From Epithemia pelagica (taxonomy: Eukaryota > Bacillariophyta > Bacillariophyceae > Surirellales > Surirellaceae), in NCBI GenBank assembly GCA_946965045.2, contig OX337236.1, forward strand, positions 3,038,001 through 3,102,000: a DNA stretch of 64,000 bases, written 5' to 3'. Numbering within the stretch: position 1 is the stretch's first letter; every line of letters starts with the position of its first letter. The translations under genes and the position numbers were made by a program. Under the pieces are notes generated by a model. That model had not been told where the DNA came from and did not search any database. It saw only the letters and a program-made list of their open reading frames with translations. This document shows positions 53,876-62,207 of the stretch, piece by piece.

Positions 53876-56800
53876 CTACAATTCATGGATTTCCTCACCA
53901 CTTTCATTCTCACTCTCGTTGTCTTCTTCCATAGGGGCCGAGGCTTCAATCCGTCTTCTCTTTCTTGAGAACTCCAGCGGCAGACCATGTTTCTCTCTCA
54001 AACCCAATACAAGAGGGTGATTTTTCTTTGTTGTGTACTTATATCTGCTGTCCCCTCCATCAGCCGGACGGCACATGAATATCTCCCTGCCGTGAATTGA
54101 GTGCAGAATCTCGAAACAGGTTTTACCTGCGAATTGTGGTAGCTTATGAATCTTCCAACCATCCTCTCTATCATCTGTGGAATTCACCAAATGTGTGACA
54201 ATTCCACATTTGGCACATTGACCGACATTCGAGTACAATCCTTTCATCCCCAATGTTTTCTTCTTCCAACGGTGCTCCAACAAACAAACAGCACACCCCA
54301 ACCGTTTGTTGCCCTCCAAAGGGATTGGAAAGTGTCCATCTTCACAACTTGGTTGTGAAGGTTGTTGGGTCCGCCGCGCCAAGGCATCAACCTCTTCTGT
54401 ATCTTCGTAACTGCACATAGCTTGTGCGACACACGTGTAGAAAGCATGTCTTGAAAGCTTTGTACGCCTTGAACGAATTCTATCCCCAGCGGACATGTTC
54501 CAGGCTATGAGAGCATTGAGCAACATAATATCCATGATACCGAGGGCAGTTTTTTTATACCATTTCTTGAAATGGCCATGTGTGGCAAATCCGCCCATTT
54601 GTGACCGCATTTGGTCGCCACGGTCAATCCCCCCCATGTTGTCTTGGTATCGTATCAATGCTTGGGGGCACCTGAAGTCTTTCTTCGTTTGACCAACTTG
54701 GCGTTGTAGTTGCCCGGTCCCAACATTCTCGTAACTTGAAACAAAATTAACCACCTTAGAGTCTACCCATTGCCCGATTAGGATTCCGTTCACTTCATCA
54801 TGTCCAAGTTTCATCGTTCCACGATTGGTCTTTGTTTTTTTCAAATCCATGAGAACCTTGTTCCATCCAACACGGTTCACACGAACAGTACCAGTAGCAA
54901 GGACTTTCAGTCGATCTCGCAAGATCACCAGGAGTTGTGGAGCGGCATACCTATTATCCATGGATAAGTGGCGGAATCCACGGGTTTCCTTGTTCAATTC
55001 CAGCGCGTAACACGCATTCACAACAGCCTTCATTGTTGTAGGAAGACGTTGTGCCTCGTGTCGGATGTATGAATTAGTAGCATTCTTTCCCTGATATACG
55101 TCCAAATGCAAGATTGCATAGCTAGTGGACGAAGCCAGGATGAAGAAATCAACGCGGAACTTGGCTGGTTTATCCTTGTTGTACTGCCTGACCGGGCAGT
55201 ACCTCGAACGGCATCCAATACCTCCTTCGTCGAATGCCAAATCTTGTGGAATTTTGAAAGATCGTCTTGACGCAGAATTTACAGCCTGGATGAGTCTTCG
55301 CAGTTGGTAACATTTGTCACCTCCCCGTCCAGCTTCTTTCGATTCGGGGTGGAATGCTCCTCTGATTTGTCGGAATCGAGCAAGGCGCATGTATTTCGAT
55401 GCCCAACCAGCACTATCTGCAATTTCCATTGTTGGAATTGCAGTTCCCAGGCTGTACATCATGTTGGAGTTGGTAAAGTAAGCTGCGTAACCACCACCAT
55501 CAATGGGTCTCAAGGACATCATCAAGATGATACCAAGAAACCGAGTCATTTCTTGCATTGTCACGTCTCTCCATTTCTGAGAATGAAAATATCCTCGTCG
55601 TCCCATTAGGTTTGGACGGATTTTGTTGCGGAAATATTGATTCGTTGCCGCAGCCATGTCCGAAATGATGGATTTAGACAATCCTCCAACAACTCGAAGA
55701 CAGTCAAAGGGAGTATGAAATACATCTGCAATCCCCACTTTTAGACCGTCGCCACCACGAAACATCGATCTGTTGTTGCGCTCCTGCCCAACCCATGAGA
55801 AAGCATTATCAGACGAATCAACTTCCTTGAAGTGGAAGTGCAAATTATCGATCAACACCTTCAAATTTGTTGAATTGTTGGGATCTTCGTTGTCCGATTC
55901 TAAGGAAGCATCGTCTTCGTCAGGGTTATCCTCGTCGTCACTGTCATTGTATTCCAACAATGGATCGCTATCCCTGTGCACAGTTTCGTTTACATCTAAA
56001 TCATAGCCACCAGATTCATCTTCGTCTGATGAAGAGTTGTCATTATTTGTTTCGTCGTCGGAGGCCTCGGTGGAATTGTTGTTGTTATTTACCCGCTGCT
56101 GTCGTGTCGTCCTGGAGGAGCCACCAGTACTAGCACTTCCGAAGAGACGAGTTGCAACTTCGTTAGTTGGAGTACCTCCTTGAGTACTTGGAGATAGCAC
56201 TCCTTCTGGTGCAGTCATGAGTGCAGCACGACCCTGTGCACGCTCTTGAGTCGATGGCATGTTCGATGTAGAAGTCGAATGACGACGAGGAGATCGCCTC
56301 AAAGACGCATCTGGTACATTCCTAATGGCGGCTCGGCGGCGTGCACGCTCTGCTGTGGAAGGAGGTTGAGGAGGTTCTTGTGCATTCCTGTTGTTGGTAG
56401 GATTGTTGTCGTCTACAGTGCTGTTGTTGGTTGGATTGTTGTCGTCTACAGTGCTGTTGTTGGTAGGATTGTTGTCGTCTTGAGTGTGATTGTTCTGTTG
56501 AGATGCCGTCGTAGAGGTGTTGTTTGTTTGTTGTGAAGCCGACTGACCTGTTGGTTGCAACTGTTGGGATTGGGATGGTTGGGTCGATTGTGATGGTTGA
56601 AATGGCAGATTGGCGGGATTGTAGACTTCGATGAAGTGACGAAGTTTGGCTTTGACTGCTTTCGACGAGGTGAACTGTGTCTTGATCCAATTGTCGGGAA
56701 TGTTCAAACTCGAAATACTGCGTTTGTCCCAGACAATAGCATATATATTGTCATTCTTCTTCGAGGGACATTCCACAATTTTTCCAACAAGATGAATGTG

Positions 56801-57157
56801 ACTGTCCGTAGGATTGGGTCGAAACCGACGACGGAAATCATCCCTGAAATTTTCATGGATCCAGAAGTTGTCCATCGCAACGAAACTCCGCTTAGCGTAT
56901 GAAAATCTTGATCTCGGGCGGGAAGATTGTCGTCGTCCAGGCAAATGTGCGACAAGACTCTCTAGCTCCGGTGGGAGCTCCATCGGGGCATTAGGCTCTC
57001 CGGCTGTTGAATTGTCGACTGGAGGTGCTGCGGTTTGAGTGTCACTGGCTTGAGTTACGACGGGTTGGTCTGCGTCTTGATCGATGAGCGGTTGCGATAA
57101 ATCGGGTGGTGTCGACTCATGGTCGTCGCACTCAATGGGAAAAGGTTGAGACGACAT
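53876..57157 (-). CDS. piggyBac transposase (DDE_Tnp_1_7) with long disordered N-terminus
   Basis: ATG 57157, 1093 residues, about 500 longer than the classic enzyme. Residues 1-450 are disordered: a Gln/Ser/Pro/Asn-rich region, three copies of a DDNNPTNNSTV-like repeat (about 235-270) and long acidic stretches (370-430). The catalytic domain spans about 450-900, with the first Asp in LAFDEGG (near 645), the second in SMDNRYAAP (near 733) and the third within YQDNMGGIDRGDQM (near 840), the D-D-D pattern of the family. A Cys-rich C-terminal zinc domain (CAVCLLEH, CAKCGIVTH, later C and H) follows. It catalyses cut-and-paste at TTAA without footprints. No defect seen. Confidence 0.92.
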   Translation of the reverse strand: MSSQPFPIECDDHESTPPDLSQPLIDQDADQPVVTQASDTQTAAPPVDNSTAGEPNAPMELPPELESLVAHLPGRRQSSRPRSRFSYAKRSFVAMDNFWIHENFRDDFRRRFRPNPTDSHIHLVGKIVECPSKKNDNIYAIVWDKRSISSLNIPDNWIKTQFTSSKAVKAKLRHFIEVYNPANLPFQPSQSTQPSQSQQLQPTGQSASQQTNNTSTTASQQNNHTQDDNNPTNNSTVDDNNPTNNSTVDDNNPTNNRNAQEPPQPPSTAERARRRAAIRNVPDASLRRSPRRHSTSTSNMPSTQERAQGRAALMTAPEGVLSPSTQGGTPTNEVATRLFGSASTGGSSRTTRQQRVNNNNNSTEASDDETNNDNSSSDEDESGGYDLDVNETVHRDSDPLLEYNDSDDEDNPDEDDASLESDNEDPNNSTNLKVLIDNLHFHFKEVDSSDNAFSWVGQERNNRSMFRGGDGLKVGIADVFHTPFDCLRVVGGLSKSIISDMAAATNQYFRNKIRPNLMGRRGYFHSQKWRDVTMQEMTRFLGIILMMSLRPIDGGGYAAYFTNSNMMYSLGTAIPTMEIADSAGWASKYMRLARFRQIRGAFHPESKEAGRGGDKCYQLRRLIQAVNSASRRSFKIPQDLAFDEGGIGCRSRYCPVRQYNKDKPAKFRVDFFILASSTSYAILHLDVYQGKNATNSYIRHEAQRLPTTMKAVVNACYALELNKETRGFRHLSMDNRYAAPQLLVILRDRLKVLATGTVRVNRVGWNKVLMDLKKTKTNRGTMKLGHDEVNGILIGQWVDSKVVNFVSSYENVGTGQLQRQVGQTKKDFRCPQALIRYQDNMGGIDRGDQMRSQMGGFATHGHFKKWYKKTALGIMDIMLLNALIAWNMSAGDRIRSRRTKLSRHAFYTCVAQAMCSYEDTEEVDALARRTQQPSQPSCEDGHFPIPLEGNKRLGCAVCLLEHRWKKKTLGMKGLYSNVGQCAKCGIVTHLVNSTDDREDGWKIHKLPQFAGKTCFEILHSIHGREIFMCRPADGGDSRYKYTTKKNHPLVLGLREKHGLPLEFSRKRRRIEASAPMEEDNESENESGEEIHEL

Positions 57158-57458
57158 TTCCTTGCGTCCAAGTCTTCTTCACTATATAGACTTCCAGAAT
57201 GGAGAGTCCTGCAACGATCGGTTCAGAGAGACAGAATATATAAGGGCACCAAGTTGGGCTTCGGGCGAAGGAAACTGAAAATGGACAAAAATGAGGGAAA
57301 TCGCCAATTTTTCAAAGCGAAATATCGCCGTTATGACTTCATTTCTACTGTAGAGTATCATATATGAAGTTGTTCAGAATTGTAAGATCTATCGAACGAT
57401 GAAGTTAGATTTGGATGAAAATGGATTTTGATGAAGTTATTTGAAGTGAAAGTTAAGG

Positions 57459-57508
57459 GAGTAGCGCATAGCTGTCTCCCATATATGGGAGACAGCTATG
57501 CGCTACTC
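57459..57508. repeat. 50-bp perfect palindrome near the right end of piggyBac
   Basis: Reads the same on both strands with no spacer; the centre is CCCATATATGGG at 57478-57489 and the outer ends are GAGTAGCG/CGCTACTC. It ends two bases before the right terminal repeat. A weaker relative, with AGCTGT, CCCATA and TATGGGAG, lies near the left end (53643-53680). Likely a transposase-binding or structural element. Confidence 0.95.
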
Positions 57509-57510
57509 GA

Positions 57511-57526
57511 TTACGATTGGCGTTAA
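57511..57526. repeat. piggyBac right terminal repeat
   Basis: TTACGATTGGCGTTAA, the exact inverse of 53592-53607, with the TTAA target at 57523-57526. Confidence 0.92.
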
Positions 57527-58095
57527 ACAAGCATCGGTTCGAAGTATCGCCACAGCGACCGATCGTTGAACAACGGTCTGTGTCGCACCGAATCGAAACT
57601 TGTCGTCAACACAGTATTCCCATTCTTCCTGCAACTTATGCTGTGTCGTTCCAGATCTTGACCATGATGATGACGATGGCAGTCTTGATTGAGGAGCAGC
57701 AACAAAGAACCAGAGCACATCTCAGATCGCCATCAGCAGAACAGCTATACGATAATGAGGATGGATCAAAGAGTGTCTGTGTCTTGCTTGATTCACCCGA
57801 CTTTGTCCAGTGACATTAATGGCAACTGGCAACACTAGTGCTACCGATACGACGACCAATCCAGCCGACTTGTATGCAGCCAATTAGACTCGTCTTTATC
57901 GAACAGAGAAGCAACGAGACAACCGTAAGGACCATTGCTTGTAGAATCTTCGGGAAACGCGACGCAACCAACAGCAGACAAAAAGACCGTTGCTCTATAT
58001 ATTGCAGTTGTCAAACCACCACAAATGACGAAAGGCATCATTGAAACAAAAGAGGCCCTTGGAAATTGCAGGCTGTGACTGACAGATTCGGGAGT
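57527..58095. other. Unique stretch right of the piggyBac element
   Basis: No gene recognised and no match to the other duplicated promoters. Similarity to the DDAH/TM unit resumes at about 58095 (CCTTGTTCCAAGCAGGACACG). The promoter half expected here has been replaced or lost. Confidence 0.45.
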
Positions 58096-58172
58096 TGCCT
58101 TGTTCCAAGCAGGACACGACGACCATGGTGGGGGAACAACCTCACCACCAATCCGTTGTGTTGTTGCACACC

Positions 58173-58553
58173 ATGGCCCTGGTTCGACACGTGCCCGTTT
58201 CCTTTGAGGATGCACTGTCCCACTATTACCGCCAACAACAACAACAACAACACAACAATAATAACAATTATTGGTGGAACGTCGGTGGCGGTATGGATGA
58301 CAATACGGCTGGCGTCGTCGACGTTCAAGGATTGAAATCCTTTTCCACTCTTGTTTTCGGGCTGTTTGGGCTGTGGCGGACTCTTGGACGGCCGACCGCG
58401 CGACATTCAACTCGTCGCCCAAGAAGCCCAAGGCACTCGGTCCAGCAACAGTGGGTATTTTGCGGCCCATGTGAAGAAACAAGAAAAAAGAAGAAGCGTG
58501 AAAACGAGACCAAGGCGACCAGAACGACAAGAACGAGAATACGAATCCAGTAG
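58173..58553 (+). pseudogene. Chimera D: DDAH N-terminus fused to multi-TM C-terminus, frameshifted
   Basis: ATG 58173. The first residues MALVRHVPVSFEDALSHYY are DDAH-like. A CAA tract then gives a run of six Gln and five Asn leading straight into YYW-like multi-TM sequence (NNYWWNVGGG, then VVDVQGLKSFSTL). Here the join keeps more of the Asn loop than in chimera B. After KSFSTL two bases are missing relative to chimera B (ACTCTTG against ACTCTCTTG), and a further short deletion follows, so the remaining codons (VFGLFGLWRTLGRP...) are out of frame. Probably non-functional. Confidence 0.65.
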
Positions 58554-59498
58554 GTGAACTTACGGAAAAACTCTCTTCTCTCTTGGGTCGGCAAACACAA
58601 CCAAACTCCGCGACGACCAATGTGCAAGAGACACAAAAGAAGAAGAAGAAGAAGAAGTAGAAGAAAAGGGGTACAATGTTCGTTGCGTGAGACTGTGTGT
58701 TCCAGAGGTTTGTGTGGTCAACAGTCCTTCACGAAAACGGGGAACGGAATGCTCTGAAGAGAGGTCCAAGCACAAAAGACCAAAACAGTCACGAGGTCAG
58801 CATTGCCAATGCCATCTCCAGAGACACACACACAAGTCCACATTATTATCATGCGTGCGCAAATGGACCATCCAACACTGTGGGTCGCTGTTTCTCTACT
58901 ACCATGTCTCTGAGACGGAACAAACCATCATCATCCAGAAAGAGGAGGACGACGATGAATTTTGGGGGCGATTCCAAAGCAGTGGAAACTGTGGTACTGT
59001 GGCATGAAATTCCCAAGTCGCCAAAGTGTTGGTAGACTCCTCCTTGCGAACGATCCAAAGATGCCGGTGCTGACAGGGAGACCCGACAAGGAGAGAGTGC
59101 CGAAGGGGGACTACTTCCACGGCCAACACGGACAAGCGTACCCATATAAGGTTCACAAATGGCTGGACCAGAGGCACCGAAACCTTTGCACGTGGCGGAT
59201 GAATGCAGAAGGACAACGACGAGGAGGAATCTTGTATCATAGTTCTATCCGATTGCCTCAAACGTCATGAAATAAGAAGGGAATTCATGTGCTTCATGAA
59301 ATAAGAAGGGAATTCATGTGCGGTCGTATATGCTAAACAAGGTGGATGCCTTCTTCACTCCTGTTAAGTGAGTTAGAGCTTTTCATTAACTTATATCCGT
59401 AGGATTCACAACAAAACTAAGGAATGACATGATCTTCATAACAGCACAAAATGACGACGTCCTCAGCTTTTGACGTGATATGCAACTTGTTGCACATT
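58554..59498. repeat. Duplicated flank, copy D
   Basis: Counterpart of 44738-45776 in the same orientation. A 33-base segment ending AAGAAGGGAATTCATGTGC is tandemly repeated near 59266-59320. The copy is somewhat shorter, lacking part of the middle. It ends at the 3' side of Kelch 6. No intact gene. Confidence 0.8.
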
Positions 59499-60686
59499 TC
59501 AAGCTTTTTCGTTTCCTTTATCACCACGGTGTGCATCGGACCTTGCTCGTTTACGAGCTGATGTCGAGGTCGAGGAGGGTGAGAGATCAGCATCTCGAAA
59601 ACCCACTTTTTCAAAAGAATGATACCATCCGCTAGGCTGCTGCTCACAGAGTCGACGAAAACACCACGAATTCTTGTCCAGAAGTGGTAACGTCGCACAG
59701 GTAGGATCACCCCATCCACCAATCACGGCAACTTGATTGGCAGCAGTGACCATACTGTAGTTATAGCGGTGATTCCCGAATGGTGGGAGATTCCACAGGC
59801 GGTTGCGGCTCGTATCCAATACTTCCACGGTGAGTATGCCTCCTCCCGCCACAACCAGACAGGATCCCACGGCAACCATTGCACGACACGTTGGTGCATT
59901 GGAGAGTACCAGATCAGAGTAAGTGATCCAAGCGGTCGAGAAGGAAATGAATGTCGAGCCAGTCGCCTTTTTCGTCTCACAAGGCACTGCAAACTCCAAA
60001 TATTCCACCGAGTTAGAACGGCCACCAACGACGAAGATACGATGGCCAATGACCGCACTGGCACATAAATGTCGAGGAACATTCATGGATGGTCTCTCAG
60101 TGACAGTGTGGTTCCTGGTATCAATAATATCCACAGACGACAAATAGTGCACGTTCACTCCACCCATTACAACGATGTATCGGTTGTGAACCGCAACAGC
60201 ACAACATCCCACTCGTAGTGTTGATAAGCGACATGTCAATGTCGTCCAATGGCTCTCATGTGCACTCAAATCATTACAATCAATCCGTTCCATACAATCA
60301 AAACCTACAAAATCATTGCATCCTCCCATAACGTAGACGGCTCCATTGCACACAACAGCGGCATGTTGAAGACGTTTCTTGTTCATGGGTGATCCTTCTC
60401 GCCACTGCTTGTCTGGGTCTTCTAAGTTCAATACAAGAACGGAGTTGACACATCGGGAGCCTTGACGACATCCACCCATCACCACGACGGTTTGTCCCTT
60501 GTGGTTGTTATTGTCGTCGGCTTCATGGGGGTGATGAATTACGACCGAGGCATGATAGTGTCGCCATCCTCCCTCAAGAGGAGGCCAGTCGTTAGTATTC
60601 CATTCGCCTGCTGTTTCATTCAAAAGGACAAGGCCCGACTGACGTGCTTGTTCTTGCAGTGTCATGGTCGTCCCTTGCAGTGTCAT
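59499..60686 (-). CDS. Kelch-repeat protein 6
   Basis: ATG 60686 (MTLQGTTMTLQEQ; a second in-frame ATG at 60665 starts at the equivalent Met of the others), 395 residues. Blades: VVVMGGCRQGSRC, GAVYVMGGCNDFVGFDCMERID, YIVVMGGVNVHYLSSVDIID, RIFVVGGRSNSVEYLE, CLVVAGGGILTVEVLD and VAVIGGWGDPTC. The C-terminus CEQQPSGWYHSFEKVGFRDADLS and tail SARKRARSDAHRGDKG are intact and almost identical to protein 3, consistent with recent exchange between the two. It is divergent from the intact DDAH gene. Confidence 0.85.
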   Translation of the reverse strand: MTLQGTTMTLQEQARQSGLVLLNETAGEWNTNDWPPLEGGWRHYHASVVIHHPHEADDNNNHKGQTVVVMGGCRQGSRCVNSVLVLNLEDPDKQWREGSPMNKKRLQHAAVVCNGAVYVMGGCNDFVGFDCMERIDCNDLSAHESHWTTLTCRLSTLRVGCCAVAVHNRYIVVMGGVNVHYLSSVDIIDTRNHTVTERPSMNVPRHLCASAVIGHRIFVVGGRSNSVEYLEFAVPCETKKATGSTFISFSTAWITYSDLVLSNAPTCRAMVAVGSCLVVAGGGILTVEVLDTSRNRLWNLPPFGNHRYNYSMVTAANQVAVIGGWGDPTCATLPLLDKNSWCFRRLCEQQPSGWYHSFEKVGFRDADLSPSSTSTSARKRARSDAHRGDKGNEKA

Positions 60687-61166
60687 GGTCGTCCTATTAT
60701 ACGGCGTATGAGGAGATTGTGAACGTGGAAGCTTTTGAGCGAAAGTGTCTGTCGTGCGTGCGGTCAAACGCGGGGCAGCCAATCGCACATAAACTTCATG
60801 ACAGTACCACTACCCACTCTAAGCACGCACCACGCACCCACATCATGATCGTTTCGATTGTTCGGAAATCCAAATTTCGGTGTGGGTGTGGGTGTGTTCT
60901 ATTTGGTATTCTCTTTTCTCCGGGAGAGAACGACGAAGAGTCCTTTCCGATCCGACCGCTGCTGCCATCTCCGAAGCGTTACAACTCTTGGTTGAATTCG
61001 TCGTTCCACAACCGAAAGAAGGACGAGCACTATGGTGTGGTTGGGACCATCGGCTTCAAGGAGTATGGTAGCAGCAGCACGGATCAGCAGGAAGAGGCAA
61101 TGGCCGGTGCTCGTTCCATCCCTTCTTCTTACAAGAACGACACGACGACCATTGTTGCTGCACACC
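60687..61166. promoter_or_regulatory. Bidirectional promoter of Kelch 6 and DDAH
   Basis: 480 bp between divergent starts. The Kelch block is at 60725-60770 (on minus ACGACAGACACTTTCGCTCAAAAG) with CAATCGCACATAAACTTCATGA just beyond. The right half is the parent of the segments found before chimeras B and D and in 50410-50500. A piece of about 45 bases present before chimeras B and D (after ACGACGACCATGGTGGGGG) is absent here. Confidence 0.65.
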
Positions 61167-62207
61167 ATGGCCCTGGTTCGACACCTGCCCGATTCCTTTG
61201 AGGATGCACTGTCCCACTATTACGGCAAACAACAACAAGATGCAGAAAAAGAAGCACTGTCGGACGTGAATCTGGCTGTTGCACGAGCCCAACATGCAAC
61301 ATATGTACAAGCTTTGCAACAGGCATTTTCATCTGGTCGTCGTGGTGGAACCACCACCGCCGTCTATACATTGCCACAAGTGTCCAATTGTCCCGATTCT
61401 GTCTTTGTCGAAGACGTTGTCGTGTCCCTGCCACCGATTCCCGGCCAGTGTCGGGGCGGCCTCCTCTTTACGACACCAGGACATGACAGTCGTCAAGGGG
61501 AAGTACAGTCCGTGCAAGACTTTGTCCAACAACACCCAAAAATTTGCCAAGACGATCGGCTGGTGCACTCCATGGCCGACTTCTCGTCAACGGCGCGATG
61601 CGATGGCGGCGATGTCGTGGTGACGGATCGTCACGTCTTTGTGGGAATCAACAATGACCGGACCAATCAGGAGGCCGTGTCGGTGCTTCAAGACTTTGTG
61701 AATCACTGTTACGACAAGTCGAGTCGTCGGGTTCCCGAGGTGGTGCCCGTAAATCTGGCCACCAGTGGATCGTCTACGTCGCCCGTCTTGCATTTGAAAT
61801 CGGCCGTGACCTATCTCACCACCAATACCTTGTTGACCACGACCACTGCTACCAATCAAGAATGGAATGTCGTGGGACACGAGGGCATGAATGCCGTGGC
61901 TCGAGGCTATCGTGTCGTGCGGGTTCCCGATGCCCGTGCCTGCAATGCCGTGGCCGTCGTGGTCAAGGACGATGACCCTGCTACTACTACTACTACTACA
62001 ACCACAATTTTGGCGCAAGAGTCGCCGTGTGAGGAAACGCGCCAAATTTTGGGACGGACTGTTCACGAGGACTTGCCTCGGTGGCAAAACCAGGATGACG
62101 CCAACAAGGATTCCACCACGAATACTCACTTTGAGTTGCAATGGATCAACACGTCGGAATTGGCCAAAAAGGATGGGGCTCTCACTTGTTGCAGTGTCTT
62201 GCTCTAA
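61167..62207 (+). CDS. DDAH: Dimethylarginine dimethylaminohydrolase (DDAH)-like
   Basis: The start is ATG 61167, where family similarity begins (MALVRHLPDSFEDAL); the frame is also open upstream, but that sequence is the duplicated promoter. 346 residues. The pentein-fold signature residues are all visible: Glu82-Asp83 in PDSVFVEDVVV, the CDGGDV loop (about 145-150), catalytic His209 in VLHLKSAV, and catalytic Cys at the end in DGALTCCSVLL (C342 by position relative to the end). The enzyme hydrolyses asymmetric dimethylarginine to citrulline and dimethylamine, clearing products of protein arginine methylation. It is longer than animal DDAH (~285) through Thr- and Asp-rich loops. Residues 20-25 carry the CAA tract at which the chimeric copies break. 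Confidence 0.9.
   Translation: MALVRHLPDSFEDALSHYYGKQQQDAEKEALSDVNLAVARAQHATYVQALQQAFSSGRRGGTTTAVYTLPQVSNCPDSVFVEDVVVSLPPIPGQCRGGLLFTTPGHDSRQGEVQSVQDFVQQHPKICQDDRLVHSMADFSSTARCDGGDVVVTDRHVFVGINNDRTNQEAVSVLQDFVNHCYDKSSRRVPEVVPVNLATSGSSTSPVLHLKSAVTYLTTNTLLTTTTATNQEWNVVGHEGMNAVARGYRVVRVPDARACNAVAVVVKDDDPATTTTTTTTILAQESPCEETRQILGRTVHEDLPRWQNQDDANKDSTTNTHFELQWINTSELAKKDGALTCCSVLL

Larger units (their letters stand above)
53592..57526 (-). mobile_element. piggyBac-superfamily DNA transposon, apparently intact
   Basis: Bounded by TTAA at 53592-53595 and 57523-57526, the hallmark target of piggyBac. The ends are inverted repeats reading TTAACGCCAATCGTAA inward from each side (16 bp including TTAA). 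The transposase frame is uninterrupted. Subterminal palindromes occur at both ends: an imperfect one around CCCATAAATTTTATGGG at about 53653-53669, and a perfect 50-bp one at 57459-57508. Length 3935 bp. Perfect ends plus an open frame make recent activity plausible. Confidence 0.93.
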
